DNA of 64,000 nucleotides, taken from positions 227,129-291,128 of the forward strand of contig NZ_JAHSPF010000006.1 of the NCBI RefSeq assembly GCF_019132875.1, read 5' to 3'. Source of the stretch: Erwinia phyllosphaerae. Its GTDB lineage: Bacteria; Pseudomonadota; Gammaproteobacteria; Enterobacterales; Enterobacteriaceae. The translations under genes and the position numbers were made by a program. The notes below the pieces were generated by a model that made no database searches, was not told the DNA's origin, and saw only the letters and a list, made by a program, of their open reading frames with translations. Of this stretch, positions 35,627 through 45,443 are shown piece after piece; the stretch's first letter is position 1; the number at the start of each line of letters is the position of its first letter.

Positions 35627-36265
35627 CTAGTTAGCGACGCCGTCCGGGCTTTTCAGCGGCTTAATTATCACCAGATGACGCTCCCCTTCCAGCTCCGGCA
35701 CAAAGAGTTTTACGGTTTGCTGAAGCGTAAACCCGTCCGGCAGCGAGGCGATTTCGTCCGTTGGCACCACGCCTTTTAGCGCGTAAAAAAGCCCGTTTTC
35801 GGCAGGCAAATGGTGACACCAGCTAAGCATATCGTTTAGCGAGGCGAAGGCGCGACTAATAACGCCATCGAAAGGCGGCTCGTTATACTCTTCTACCCTG
35901 CTCTGTACCGGCTCGATGTTATCAAGCTTCAGTTCATGCTGTACCTGCTTAAGAAAGCGTACGCGCTTGCCCAGGCTGTCCAGCAGCGTGAAATGCGCAT
36001 CGGGACGTACGATGGCCAGCGGTACGCCAGGCAAGCCTGGACCGGTGCCCACATCAATAAACCGGTTTCCCTGCAGATGCGGCTCAACCACAATGCTGTC
36101 CATGATATGGCGTACCAGCATCTGCTGCGGGTCGCGTACCGAGGTCAGGTTATAGGCCTTGTTCCATTTATGCAGCATTTCTACATAGCCGGTCAGCTGC
36201 TGTTTTTGTTGATCGGACAGGGAAATATTGGCGGCTTTAAGCAGCGAAGAGAGTTTATTAATCAC
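35627..36265 (-). CDS. rsmG: 16S rRNA m7G527 methyltransferase RsmG
   Basis: RsmG (GidB) uses SAM to methylate N7 of G527 in 16S rRNA. The 212-residue Rossmann-fold protein has [17 protein letters not shown] (SAM-binding) and the conserved SRAFASL segment. The N-terminus ([20 protein letters not shown]) and the ending near ...LKSPDGVAN fit the family. It follows mnmG by 54 bp and is probably cotranscribed with it. Confidence 0.97.
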   Translation of the reverse strand: MINKLSSLLKAANISLSDQQKQQLTGYVEMLHKWNKAYNLTSVRDPQQMLVRHIMDSIVVEPHLQGNRFIDVGTGPGLPGVPLAIVRPDAHFTLLDSLGKRVRFLKQVQHELKLDNIEPVQSRVEEYNEPPFDGVISRAFASLNDMLSWCHHLPAENGLFYALKGVVPTDEIASLPDGFTLQQTVKLFVPELEGERHLVIIKPLKSPDGVAN

Positions 36266-36319
36266 GATGACATCCGAATACAGTATGAAAAGGGGCGAAA
36301 ACTATCGCCCCGCGTAGCG

Positions 36320-38209
36320 TCAGGCGCTTTTGCGCAGCAGTCCCTGCTTTTTCAGGTAAATCAGCAAAATAGAGATGGCAGCCGGCGTGATCCCCGAAAT
36401 ACGGGAAGCCTGGCCGATCGATCCGGGTTTGTGGTCGTTCAGCTTGGCGATCGCTTCGTTAGAGAGGCCGCTCACCTGACGGTAATCCAGATCGACCGGC
36501 AGCAGCGTATTCTCATTGCGCAGCTGGCGATCGATCTCTTCCTGCTGGCGGGCAATATAGCCTTCGTACTTCACCTGAATTTCAACCTGCTCGGCAGCCT
36601 GAGCATCGGCCAGCGCTGGCGCAAAGGTGCTCAGCGTCATCAGCTGCTCATAGGTCATCTCCGGACGACGCAGCAGATCTTCACCGTTGGCTTCCTTGGT
36701 CAGCGCAGCGCTCAGCACGCCGTTTACTTCTTCGACGGTTTCTGATTTTGGATGAACCCAAATATCGCGTAGACGCTGGCGTTCCTGCTCAATGCTTTCC
36801 AGCTTTTCATTGAAGCGTGCCCAGCGTGCATCATCAACCAGGCCGAGTTCGCGGCCAGCAGCAGTCAGACGCAGATCGGCATTGTCTTCACGCAGCATCA
36901 GGCGGTATTCCGCTCTTGAAGTAAACATGCGGTACGGCTCTTTGGTGCCCAGCGTGCAAAGGTCGTCGACCAGTACGCCAAGGTAAGCCTGATCGCGGCG
37001 CGGTGCCCAGGTTTCTTTGTCGGCAGAAAGACGTCCGGCGTTCAGACCAGCCAGCAGTCCCTGCGCAGCAGCTTCTTCATAACCGGTGGTGCCGTTAATC
37101 TGTCCGGCAAAAAACAGACCTTCGATAAATTTGCTTTCCAGCGTTGGCTTCAGATCGCGTGGATCGAAGAAGTCATACTCAATGGCATAGCCGGGACGCA
37201 CGATCTTCGCGTTTTCCATGCCCTGCATAGAGCGGACAATCTGCATCTGTACGTCAAACGGCAGGCTGGTTGAAATGCCGTTCGGGTAAATTTCGTTGCT
37301 GGTCAGTCCTTCCGGCTCCAGGAAGATCTGGTGTGCGTTACGATCGGCAAAGCGCATGACCTTGTCTTCGATCGATGGGCAGTAGCGTGGTCCAACGCCT
37401 TCAATCACGCCTGCATACATCGGGCTGCGGTCCAGGTTATTGCGGATCACGTCATGCGTTTTTTCGTTGGTATAGGTGATATAGCAAGGCACCTGCTGAG
37501 GATGCTGTGCAACATTACCCATAAACGAGAAGACCGGCAGCGGCGTATCGCCATGCTGGGGAGCCAGCACGCTGAAATCAATCGTTCTGGCATCGATGCG
37601 CGGTGGCGTACCTGTTTTCAGGCGGCTAACGCGTAACGGTAACTCACGCAGTCGACGGGCCAGCGGGATCGAAGGCGGATCGCCTGCACGTCCACCGCTG
37701 TAGTTGTCGAGGCCGATGTGGATCTTACCGTCCAGGAAAGTGCCTACCGTCAGTACAACCGCTTTGGCGCGGAACTTCAGTCCCATCTGGGTTACTGCAC
37801 CCACAACGCGATCGTTTTCCACAATCAGATCGTCAACGGCCTGCTGGAAGATCATCAGGTTTGGCTGATTCTCCAGCGCGGTACGAACCGCCTGCCGATA
37901 GAGCACGCGATCCGCCTGAGCACGAGTCGCTCGTACCGCCGGGCCTTTGCTTGCGTTTAGTATCCTGAACTGGATACCCGCCTGGTCAATAGCATGCGCC
38001 ATCAGACCGCCAAGCGCGTCCACTTCTTTAACCAGATGTCCTTTTCCGATGCCACCGATCGCCGGGTTACAGGACATTTGTCCAAGCGTATCAATGTTAT
38101 GCGTTAAAAGCAGGGTTTGTTGACCCATTCGGGCTGCCGCCATGGCGGCTTCCGTGCCCGCATGACCACCACCGATCACGATGACGTCAAAAGGATCTGG
38201 ATAAAACAT
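36320..38209 (-). CDS. mnmG: tRNA uridine-5-carboxymethylaminomethyl modification enzyme MnmG
   Basis: MnmG (GidA) is the FAD-dependent partner of MnmE in U34 modification. I choose ATG 38209 ([18 protein letters not shown]), giving 629 residues as in E. coli; an upstream frame of 22 codons to 38275 runs toward oriC without family support. [10 protein letters not shown] is the dinucleotide-binding motif, and [17 protein letters not shown] and the C-terminal helical domain ([15 protein letters not shown]) are intact. Transcription runs away from oriC, the classical gid arrangement that can influence initiation. Confidence 0.98.
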   Translation of the reverse strand: MFYPDPFDVIVIGGGHAGTEAAMAAARMGQQTLLLTHNIDTLGQMSCNPAIGGIGKGHLVKEVDALGGLMAHAIDQAGIQFRILNASKGPAVRATRAQADRVLYRQAVRTALENQPNLMIFQQAVDDLIVENDRVVGAVTQMGLKFRAKAVVLTVGTFLDGKIHIGLDNYSGGRAGDPPSIPLARRLRELPLRVSRLKTGTPPRIDARTIDFSVLAPQHGDTPLPVFSFMGNVAQHPQQVPCYITYTNEKTHDVIRNNLDRSPMYAGVIEGVGPRYCPSIEDKVMRFADRNAHQIFLEPEGLTSNEIYPNGISTSLPFDVQMQIVRSMQGMENAKIVRPGYAIEYDFFDPRDLKPTLESKFIEGLFFAGQINGTTGYEEAAAQGLLAGLNAGRLSADKETWAPRRDQAYLGVLVDDLCTLGTKEPYRMFTSRAEYRLMLREDNADLRLTAAGRELGLVDDARWARFNEKLESIEQERQRLRDIWVHPKSETVEEVNGVLSAALTKEANGEDLLRRPEMTYEQLMTLSTFAPALADAQAAEQVEIQVKYEGYIARQQEEIDRQLRNENTLLPVDLDYRQVSGLSNEAIAKLNDHKPGSIGQASRISGITPAAISILLIYLKKQGLLRKSA

Positions 38210-38311
38210 GGTACTGAACCTCGCGGTTGTGCGATTGAATGATTGGGGGATGCCCGGGGCGTGAATTCTACTCAACTTTGCCCGAAGGTGAAAGCGCAGG
38301 GCCAGACACGT

Positions 38312-38580
38312 ATTAAAAAGAAGATCTTTTTTATTTAGAGATCTCTTTATTAGATCTTCTATTAGGATCGTCGATCGCTGTGGATAAGCCTTTTTTCTCT
38401 ACCAGGATCATTGGCTTATTCAGGATCGTTTGCTGTGAAAGATCGGTGATCCTGTCGCGTATAAGCTGGGATCAAAACAGCATGTTATGCACAGGTACCC
38501 GCAAGCTGTCAGGTTGTTCTTTGGATAAACACCGGTTATTACCGCTTAATTAGCGTAGTTATCCACAGTTGATCGCTATT
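38312..38580. other. oriC: Chromosomal origin of replication oriC
   Basis: The mnmG-mioC gap carries an E. coli-type oriC. Three AT-rich 13-mers form the duplex unwinding element at 38323-38335 (GATCTTTTTTATT), 38340-38352 (GATCTCTTTATTA) and 38353-38365 (GATCTTCTATTAG). DnaA boxes are R1 TGTGGATAA (38379-38387), an R5/M-like TTATGCACA (38485-38493), R2 TTTGGATAA (38520-38528) and R4 TTATCCACA (38559-38567). At least eleven GATC sites for Dam/SeqA lie in this interval. The spacing matches the E. coli layout. Confidence 0.97.
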
Positions 38581-38668
38581 TAAATCGCCAGATCCGGGGA
38601 AAATTTACAAAACCTGGCCGTTTTTTTATGCGCCGGAAGGTGAAAAGCACGATCCGGACGCACGATCG

Positions 38669-39112
38669 TTACGCGATCAGCTCTTTCCAGCTCTCAACCC
38701 AGATCTCGGCGGGATCTTCCGGAATTTCGTGTTCCATAACGTCAATGTCCAGGCGATCGCCAACGCGTTTTGCGCCTCTTGCCGTTAACAGCTTGTCCAT
38801 TTTGTCGATAGCCCCGCAAAAAAGATCGTATTCGCGGTTACCAATGCCGACGGCGCCATAGCGAAGCTGGCTCAGATCCGGCTGCTTCTCTTCTATTTCG
38901 TCAAACAGCGGTTGCAGGTTGTCCGGCAGGTCGCCCGCGCCGTGAGTCGACGTCACCACCAGCCATAATCCGCTTAAAGGAAGCGCTTCCAGTTCCGGCC
39001 CGTGCAGCAGCTCGGTAGAAAAGCCCGCTTCTTCCAGTTTTTCAGCCAGATGTTCAGCTACATACTCTGCGCTGCCTAAGGTGCTGCCGCTGATTAAAGT
39101 TACGTCCGCCAT
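38669..39112 (-). CDS. mioC: Flavodoxin-like protein MioC
   Basis: MioC is a short FMN flavoprotein related to flavodoxin; the E. coli protein supports biotin synthase. The 147-residue product has the FMN phosphate loop ISGSTLGSAEYVAEHL (about residues 7-22), VVTSTHGAGDLPDN and VGIGNREYDLFCGA. Transcription is toward oriC, and in E. coli mioC transcription affects origin activity. A DnaA-box inverted pair lies upstream (39401-39426). Confidence 0.96.
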   Translation of the reverse strand: MADVTLISGSTLGSAEYVAEHLAEKLEEAGFSTELLHGPELEALPLSGLWLVVTSTHGAGDLPDNLQPLFDEIEEKQPDLSQLRYGAVGIGNREYDLFCGAIDKMDKLLTARGAKRVGDRLDIDVMEHEIPEDPAEIWVESWKELIA

Positions 39113-39439
39113 GTGGGATCCCTGTCGCTAAAGGCGGGTATTGTACGCTGTGATCAGCATGGGATCTACCTGTGCATAAGTAAGGTTATTAATGTTGAGG
39201 TGGCTATCTTACTTACCATTTTCTGCCCGAGCAGTGCTTGCCCTCCTCACATACTAAGGTATGCTGCCGGTGCTGCGCGCTGGTCGGCCAAAAACTGGCT
39301 GCGACGATGTACGCCACAGGTATCCTGTGGCGACCGGTCTGGCTGTGACGATCTTGATGTTGGTCGCGGTGATGCGCTTACAGAAGGGATCTTATTTGCC
39401 TATCCACAGAAGTGAACTGTGGATAATTTTGTGCACAGA
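39113..39439. promoter_or_regulatory. mioC-asnC intergenic region with DnaA boxes and hairpin
   Basis: This 327-bp stretch has two elements. TATCCACAG (39401-39409) and CTGTGGATA (39417-39425) form an inverted pair 7 bp apart; the second is a perfect DnaA box TGTGGATAA at 39418-39426. A perfect hairpin CGCCACAGG-TAT-CCTGTGGCG lies at 39312-39332. No credible coding frame is present. Confidence 0.75.
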
Positions 39440-39901
39440 TCAGGGCTTGATCGTGCGCATGATCGGGTTTTGCAGGGAAATTAACGTCTCGGTGGACTGG
39501 ATCTCGTCGATAGTCTGGATCTTGTTGATCAGCACCTGCTGTAGCGCATCAATCGAGCGGCACATTACCTTAATAAAGATGCTGTAGTGGCCGGTGGTGT
39601 ACCAGGCTTCGACAACTTCATCAAGCGCGTCCAGCTTTGCCAGCGCGGCGGGATAGTCTCTGGCGCTTTTTAAAATAATGCCGATAAAGCAGCAGACGTC
39701 ATAGCCCAGCTGGCGAGGATCGATCTCTACGCGGGTGCCTTTAATGATACCGGCCTGCTTCATCTTCTCTACACGAACGTGAATGGTGCCGGGACTGACG
39801 TTGAACTGCTTGGCCAGCTCGGCATAGGCGGTACGGGCATTGGCCAGCAGCGCGTTAAGAATGCCGCGATCGAGATCGTCAGGTTGCAGATTATCGGCCA
39901 T
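39440..39901 (-). CDS. asnC: Lrp/AsnC-family regulator AsnC
   Basis: AsnC responds to asparagine and in E. coli activates asnA. The 153-residue product has an N-terminal helix-turn-helix (about 8-50; TAYAELAKQFNVSPGTIHVRVEKMKQAGII) and a C-terminal RAM effector domain (about 70-140). Its usual divergent target asnA is missing here; ovoA, in the same direction, lies next to it with 113 bp between. AsnC may act on mioC or other targets instead. Confidence 0.95.
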   Translation of the reverse strand: MADNLQPDDLDRGILNALLANARTAYAELAKQFNVSPGTIHVRVEKMKQAGIIKGTRVEIDPRQLGYDVCCFIGIILKSARDYPAALAKLDALDEVVEAWYTTGHYSIFIKVMCRSIDALQQVLINKIQTIDEIQSTETLISLQNPIMRTIKP

Positions 39902-40014
39902 AAAGGCTCCTGGATTGAGGATTATTCAGTAGATATCGGGATAATGTGCAGGAAAGAGAGAAAACAGGCAACAAAGTAAGATAAAAGCGAGCGCGAAGCC
40001 GCGCCCGCCAGAGA

Positions 40015-42150
40015 TTAACGTTTACGCCAGACCGTCAGCTGTGCAACGGTATGCTGATATTTACGGGCCGTTTCGCGGATCACGAAAGGCACGTCCTGCG
40101 GTGCGGCAATTTCTTCAAAATCCTCTGCCAGCAGGCGTTGTAGAGCCTGATACGTCGTTAACGCTTCGCCGTTTTCACGGATACCGCCCAGCCAGTTCTC
40201 TTTTGGCGTGTACTCTTCCAGCCAGGTATAAGGCGAAGAGAGCAGCAGCACGCCGCCGGAGTTGATCATTCTGGTGATATCCTGCAAAAAACGTTTCGGC
40301 TGACGCAGCCGGTCAATCAGATTAGACGCCAGCACCAGATCGTAACCGTGTTTTTGCGGCTTCAGGTTACAGGCATCCCCCTGCATAAACTGAATACGGC
40401 TGGCCTGCTGCTGACCCAGACCGAAATCTTTCAGCCTTATCTGTCGGTATTCGACCAGCTCGCCCTCTTCTTGCGTCACGTAGCGGAAATCTTCACCACG
40501 GGTCAGCTGTAACGCCACGTCGATAAAGCGTGCGGAATAGTCCATGCCGACCACTTCATCAAAGTGACGGGCCAGTTCAAAGCTGGCGCGGCCCGTCGCA
40601 CAGCCGATATCCAGCGCGCGCCCACGCTTATCCGTCATCTGGCAGGCGATATCCACCAGCGCTTTGCCGTAGTTTTCCGTGCCGAAATAGTTGGGGCCAT
40701 ACTGGAAGTCCAGATACTGCGACACCATGCTGTCGGTTTCGTAAGGATTCAGCGTCGCTTTTTCCTGATGTGTGGAAACGACATAGCGGAAACCGGCATG
40801 CTGGAAAAAGTGGCGGCGAAAAGCATAGCGGGATGATTTAAGCGTCTCGTTGCCGGTAGAAATCCAGCTGCCGCCTTTAATTAAGGTATGCTTACCGTCA
40901 AAAGTTGGCGTTGAGAAGTCATCATAAAGCGGATGCACTTTAAACCCTTCCAGGCCGTTAATCGGCGTGGTGGTCCACTGCCAGACATTGCCAACCAGAT
41001 CGAAAAACTCGCCCTGCGCAAAACGATCCACCGGGCAGGAAGAAGCCCACCAGGCCAGATTGAAATTGCCCGGCGCCTGCTGCCAGCGGTCGCCCGCCAG
41101 CTGTTCGCGCAGCAGCAGCCATTCGGCTTCGCTGGGCAGCTGGACAGACTTCCCGGTTTCGTCCGCTTTCCAGCGGCAAAAGGCCGCCGCTTCCAGCTGG
41201 TTAACTTCCACCGGCCAGTCCCACGGCATAGCGACCTCTTCGGTCATCAAACGCAGCCGCAGATTATCGGCATCGTTCAGCGAGCCTGTCCAGAAAGTAG
41301 GCATGGTCGCTTGCGTAAAGTTACGCCAGCCCAAACCTTCTTCATCCCACCAGCGGTCGTCCTGATAGCCGCCCGCCGCGACAAATTCAAAAAACTCCGC
41401 GTTGCTTGCCAGCATCTGACTGGCTTTAAAGGGTTTAACGTCCGTAGTCAGCGTACCGTATTCGTTATCCCATCCATAGGTATCGTCAGTTTTCCCCTGC
41501 GTCACGCGCGCGCCTTCAACGGAGATAAGCTTGTTCTTGGGGACGCTCTGGCGATCGCGGCGTGCATCAGGGCAGGCTGGCCAGTGCGGCTGGGGCTTAA
41601 CCCACTCAAGCGGTAGCTGGCGGATCAGTACGCTGGAGGTTTCCAGATGAATGCGCTCGTGCTCAATACCCATCAGAATCACCCATGCCGGGCTTTCCCA
41701 GTCGACAGGCAGCGTCAGCGGCATCGTTTTGATGAAGTCTTCCACCAGCGAGCGCACTTTGCCGCGGTAGTCACGCATTTCAGCCAGCGTAGGCCATGCA
41801 TAGTGGGTTACATCCAGATCGTCCCAGCTCATTTCATCCACGCCGATAGCCATCATCGCTTCGATACGATCGTCAACGCGCTGCTCAATCAGCCCAGCCG
41901 CCATCAGTTTGTTGATATAGAAGGTGGCGGTATGGCCAAAGTAAAAGATCAGCGGATGGCGTAGAGAGATTGCCTTGTTGTAGTAGGCCTGCTCGCTGGC
42001 GAGGCAATCGAACAGGCTTTCATAAAGCGTCCAGGTCTGTTGGAAATAGCTGAGCAGTTCCCGGCGTTTTTCTTCTGCGTCGTTGCCGGTTAATAGTACT
42101 GTGCGGGTTGGCGCCGGTAGCGCTGCCGCCGTCTGGTGATGTTGTGCCAC
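40015..42150 (-). CDS. ovoA: Ovothiol biosynthesis enzyme OvoA (5-histidylcysteine sulfoxide synthase and methyltransferase)
   Basis: OvoA is a non-haem iron enzyme that couples cysteine and histidine to 5-histidylcysteine sulfoxide, the first step of ovothiol A synthesis; a fused domain adds the final N-methyl group. The 711-residue product has the DinB-like domain with the iron-binding HX3HXE triad (His164, His168, Glu170), the FGE-sulfatase-like domain (about 210-460; GGSWISTGNETLKSSRYAFRRHF) and a SAM methyltransferase domain (about 480-711; ALDIGCATGRASFELA). Erwinia tasmaniensis OvoA is a characterised homologue. The C-S lyase OvoB is not in the window. The gene occupies the E. coli asnA position. 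Confidence 0.92.
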   Translation of the reverse strand: MAQHHQTAAALPAPTRTVLLTGNDAEEKRRELLSYFQQTWTLYESLFDCLASEQAYYNKAISLRHPLIFYFGHTATFYINKLMAAGLIEQRVDDRIEAMMAIGVDEMSWDDLDVTHYAWPTLAEMRDYRGKVRSLVEDFIKTMPLTLPVDWESPAWVILMGIEHERIHLETSSVLIRQLPLEWVKPQPHWPACPDARRDRQSVPKNKLISVEGARVTQGKTDDTYGWDNEYGTLTTDVKPFKASQMLASNAEFFEFVAAGGYQDDRWWDEEGLGWRNFTQATMPTFWTGSLNDADNLRLRLMTEEVAMPWDWPVEVNQLEAAAFCRWKADETGKSVQLPSEAEWLLLREQLAGDRWQQAPGNFNLAWWASSCPVDRFAQGEFFDLVGNVWQWTTTPINGLEGFKVHPLYDDFSTPTFDGKHTLIKGGSWISTGNETLKSSRYAFRRHFFQHAGFRYVVSTHQEKATLNPYETDSMVSQYLDFQYGPNYFGTENYGKALVDIACQMTDKRGRALDIGCATGRASFELARHFDEVVGMDYSARFIDVALQLTRGEDFRYVTQEEGELVEYRQIRLKDFGLGQQQASRIQFMQGDACNLKPQKHGYDLVLASNLIDRLRQPKRFLQDITRMINSGGVLLLSSPYTWLEEYTPKENWLGGIRENGEALTTYQALQRLLAEDFEEIAAPQDVPFVIRETARKYQHTVAQLTVWRKR

Positions 42151-42230
42151 GTAAAACTCCTGAGGGAACCGTAGAAAACGTTCATATGACTATAGCAGGA
42201 GAGTATTGCCGGATAGTGGCACAGGGAAGA

Positions 42231-43694
42231 TTAGCGCTGCCAGCGCCGCAGCAGACGGCTTTTCAGGCCGGTATCAAAGCGCCAGATATGGTCGAAGATA
42301 CGCATAATGCCGGGTTTTCCATGATCGGACAGCGCAACAGCATGAAAGCGTTGCTGCTGGAGCAGCTGATGCTTTTTAATATTTTTTACCAGCTCTTCCG
42401 GCAGGCGCTGCGCGATAAAATCGGAAATAATCACCGCGTCGGCATCGTTCCACTGCGGCATCGCCAGCTTAATCAGTACGGCTTGCAGGCAGGCGGCCAG
42501 ATCGGTGCCGCCGCGAAAGCGCTGGCTTAAAAAGCGGACGGCTTGCGCAATACCGTCTTCCGCAGTCAGCTCATAACCTATTACTTCGTGAGCGAATAAC
42601 ATAATGTAGCAGCGGCGATTATCCGCCAGCGCAATTTTCAGCAGCGCCAGGCAAAAGGCTTTGGCGCAGCGTTCGTTAAAACCGCCCATAGAGCCGGACG
42701 TATCGACGCAAACCACAAAGGGACCGCGCGGCTGTTCGTCATGGTGCTGGTGGGATACCGGGCGCAGCGAGACCTTGTCATGCCAGGCTTCGCCCTGTAG
42801 CCGATAGGTCAGCAACCGCTTCTCCACCAGCCTGCGGTAAAACTCCAGCTCCAGTTCGCTGATGCCCAGCGCGGCCAGTTCTGGCGGCAGCAGGCGCAGG
42901 ATATCGTCACTCTGATGCAGTCCGCTCACCTCTTCCGGCACGGATTCGGGCTCTCTGACCAGCTGGTGGAAGGTTTCCAGCGGCGCATCCTCGCTCAGCA
43001 CGGCTTTGGCTTCGCGGCTGCGTCCCAGCTGTTCTGCCAGCTTTTGCAGCATCGGCTGCTGCCCCAGAAAATCGCCGTAGTCAACGAGCAGCTGATAATC
43101 GCCGCGCTGGAGCGGACATTTGCTTAAATCCCACAGCCTGCCTGCTGCGGCTTCGCTGTTGTCCGACAAGACGGGGGCCAGCTGGCCGCTCATGGCCAGC
43201 CGCTGCTGTAATTCTGCCAGCAGCTTGTCGCGTTCCTCATCGAGCAGCTGGTGGTTTAGCGACAGGGTTTGTAACGTCAGGCTCAGCCGCCAGCGCTGTA
43301 GAAAAAGCGTTTGCTGCGGCGCGCTCATACTGTGCCCTTCGCCGATATGGGCTACCAGCTCGCGGGCTTTTTCCAGAAATGGCGACTGGTGATTTGCCAG
43401 ATAAAGCATGATTTCCGGCAGCTTCTGGCAAAATGCTTTGTTACCGAGCGCCTGGCACTGCCGAAAAAGTTCGAATTCGTCGGCCAGATCGACGGGAACT
43501 TCCGTCTGCTTCAGCTGCGCCAGCATCTCCGTTTTCCAGCGCGGCAGATCGGCCAGCAGCGCTTTTTTCAGGCCGGGAAATTTTTCGAGGAAAACGGCCA
43601 GCTGGGGGCTGGCGAGCAGCGCCAGAAACAGTTCTTCGATCAGATCGCCTTCGCTGACCGCCAGAAACGCGCTGAGCGTATCCAGCGAAATCAA
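42231..43694 (-). CDS. viaA: VWA-domain protein ViaA
   Basis: ViaA partners the AAA+ ATPase RavA; in E. coli the pair affects respiratory complexes and aminoglycoside uptake. The 487-residue product has a helical N-terminal region and a C-terminal von Willebrand A domain (about 320-487) with the MIDAS motif VDTSGSMGG and the FRGGTDL and DAVIISD segments. The start is TTG at 43694, overlapping the ravA stop (TTGA), so translation is coupled. The C-terminus [18 protein letters not shown] matches E. coli. Confidence 0.95.
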   Translation of the reverse strand: MISLDTLSAFLAVSEGDLIEELFLALLASPQLAVFLEKFPGLKKALLADLPRWKTEMLAQLKQTEVPVDLADEFELFRQCQALGNKAFCQKLPEIMLYLANHQSPFLEKARELVAHIGEGHSMSAPQQTLFLQRWRLSLTLQTLSLNHQLLDEERDKLLAELQQRLAMSGQLAPVLSDNSEAAAGRLWDLSKCPLQRGDYQLLVDYGDFLGQQPMLQKLAEQLGRSREAKAVLSEDAPLETFHQLVREPESVPEEVSGLHQSDDILRLLPPELAALGISELELEFYRRLVEKRLLTYRLQGEAWHDKVSLRPVSHQHHDEQPRGPFVVCVDTSGSMGGFNERCAKAFCLALLKIALADNRRCYIMLFAHEVIGYELTAEDGIAQAVRFLSQRFRGGTDLAACLQAVLIKLAMPQWNDADAVIISDFIAQRLPEELVKNIKKHQLLQQQRFHAVALSDHGKPGIMRIFDHIWRFDTGLKSRLLRRWQR

Positions 43695-45190
43695 CGGCGT
43701 GCCTGTTTCAGCTGGTCTGCAACCTGTTGCAGACTCTCTTCAATCTTCGCCAGCCAGTCATCGCTGATAAATAAACAGCGGTGATGCTGACTGAACAGCG
43801 TGCGCTGCGCGTGAAGCTGCTCTTCTACTTCGTCTAACGCCGTAACAATTTCTTCCGGCAGTCCGCCAGCCTGCTGCACGCCAGGCAGCATCAACCGCGA
43901 AGGTTGCAGGCTGACATCACGTAAAGTCAGGCAGTCGTTCCCGTCCACGTGTAAATCCAGCGTCTGGGCAAAACCAATGCCGTTAAGCTTGCCGCGCACA
44001 TCGCCGCCTTTCAGCAGCCAGTGATGCAGCGGCTCGCGGCCAATAACGATATGGTTAACCTGCATATCGTGCAGCATCAGCGGCTTTTGCAGCAGCAGGG
44101 TCAGCGTTTCTTCCGCCAGGCTGGACGGCAGTTCGTAATGGGGTTTACGGCTGAACATTCCGCCGTGTTTTTCCAGCTTTATCGCCTGCTCGACGCTTTT
44201 TTGCTGCTGCAGGCTGAGGCGGCGTGAAGCGATCTGCTGTAATTTGATCAGCATGGGCTGCTGCTGCCACGCCTGCTGGGTGATCAGATTCTCCAGTTCG
44301 CGATCCAACAGCTTCATTGAGGCGACGTCGTGCCACAGGCAGTCTTTCAGCAATATCAGGTCAACCGGGGCGATAGCTTTGCGGCCGCTGTAAAAGGCGC
44401 TGGCCTGTAATAAATGAATCGCTTTTTTCCAGCGCCTGTCGGAAATATAAGGCGCTTCCGGCTGGCTTTCTAACTGCTGGCGCAGCAGGAAAATCAGCTC
44501 AAAGACGTCGTCCGGTAGCGCGACCTGGGTAATCCCTTTCTGCCATTCGCTATACTCTTCATCAGTAATACAGAGCGAGGCCGTGACGGGATTGCTGTTT
44601 TCATCCTGCTGGTGGGTCAGCATGCTTTTGAAATTCTGTTTTTCGTGCACATTGTCCAGCCACAGGCGGATCAGCATGCGGTCATAGAGCGCTTCCAGCC
44701 CGCTGTCGGCTTCAGGCAGTTCGTTTGACGCGGTAACCAGCAGACGCATCGGGATCTGCTCTTCGCAATCGCCGTTGCGAAAGCGGCGCTCGTTAATGGC
44801 GGTCAGCAGGGTATTCAGAATGGCCGGGCCGGCTTTCCAGATTTCATCCAGAAACACAATTTCGGCATCGGGCAGATAGCCTTTCGTCAGCCGCTGGTAG
44901 CGCCCTTCATCTTTCAGCGCCTGGATAGAGAGCGGACCAAAAACTTCTTCCGGCGTGGAGAAACGGGTCATCAGATATTCGAAAGCGCGGGCGTGCTGAA
45001 AAGCAAACTTCAGGCGGCGGGCAATCAGGCTTTTGGCGATGCCCGGTGGTCCAAGCAGAAAAACGCTTTCACCACTCAGCGCCGCCAGCAGGCAAAGGCG
45101 GATAGCATGGTGTCTTTCGTAAAGTCCCTTTTCTAAAGCGTTACTAAGGCGTGCAATTCTTTCCGCCAGGAGGTGGGGCTGGGACATCAT
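43691..45190 (-). CDS. ravA: MoxR-family AAA+ ATPase RavA
   Basis: RavA is a hexameric MoxR AAA+ ATPase that works with ViaA and, in E. coli, with lysine decarboxylase LdcI. I choose ATG 45190 ([22 protein letters not shown]), giving 499 residues; the frame open to 45244 adds residues not in the family. Walker A is GPPGIAKSL, Walker B is IVFLDEIW, and the sensor residues are in [12 protein letters not shown] and [11 protein letters not shown]. It is divergent from kup. Confidence 0.95.
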   Translation of the reverse strand: MMSQPHLLAERIARLSNALEKGLYERHHAIRLCLLAALSGESVFLLGPPGIAKSLIARRLKFAFQHARAFEYLMTRFSTPEEVFGPLSIQALKDEGRYQRLTKGYLPDAEIVFLDEIWKAGPAILNTLLTAINERRFRNGDCEEQIPMRLLVTASNELPEADSGLEALYDRMLIRLWLDNVHEKQNFKSMLTHQQDENSNPVTASLCITDEEYSEWQKGITQVALPDDVFELIFLLRQQLESQPEAPYISDRRWKKAIHLLQASAFYSGRKAIAPVDLILLKDCLWHDVASMKLLDRELENLITQQAWQQQPMLIKLQQIASRRLSLQQQKSVEQAIKLEKHGGMFSRKPHYELPSSLAEETLTLLLQKPLMLHDMQVNHIVIGREPLHHWLLKGGDVRGKLNGIGFAQTLDLHVDGNDCLTLRDVSLQPSRLMLPGVQQAGGLPEEIVTALDEVEEQLHAQRTLFSQHHRCLFISDDWLAKIEESLQQVADQLKQARR

Positions 45191-45356
45191 CAAACATTTA
45201 TCCTTTTCTACGTTCAGGCCAGGGGAACTGGCGAGCGCAAACACTACTGGCTATGATGCTTGAAAGAGTTGATACGAGTCAGCTTTTTTCTTGTCAAAGG
45301 GTGACACAGACCATTGAAGTTGCTTTTCACATTTCAATTAAGGATAGGCATTCATA

Positions 45357-45443
45357 ATGATTCGTGCATACTGTGCGTTTTTTGATGGCTTGATGAGCCT
45401 GGCGTCTGTCGATCGTCAGCTCCAACGAAAGATTCTTCTATGA
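45357..45443 (+). CDS. 28-codon upstream ORF overlapping the kup start
   Basis: This short frame encodes [20 protein letters not shown] then QLQRKILL. Its TGA overlaps the kup ATG (ATGA at 45440-45443). An AAGGATAGG element lies about 8-9 nt upstream of its ATG, whereas kup has only GAAAGA nearby. The arrangement suggests translational coupling or a leader peptide. No family is recognised, so confidence is limited. Confidence 0.4.
   Translation: MIRAYCAFFDGLMSLASVDRQLQRKILL

Noticed and set aside
39113..39415. 100-codon plus-strand frame between mioC and asnC
   Set aside because: It passes through the hairpin and DnaA boxes, has no plausible ribosome site and no familiar features.
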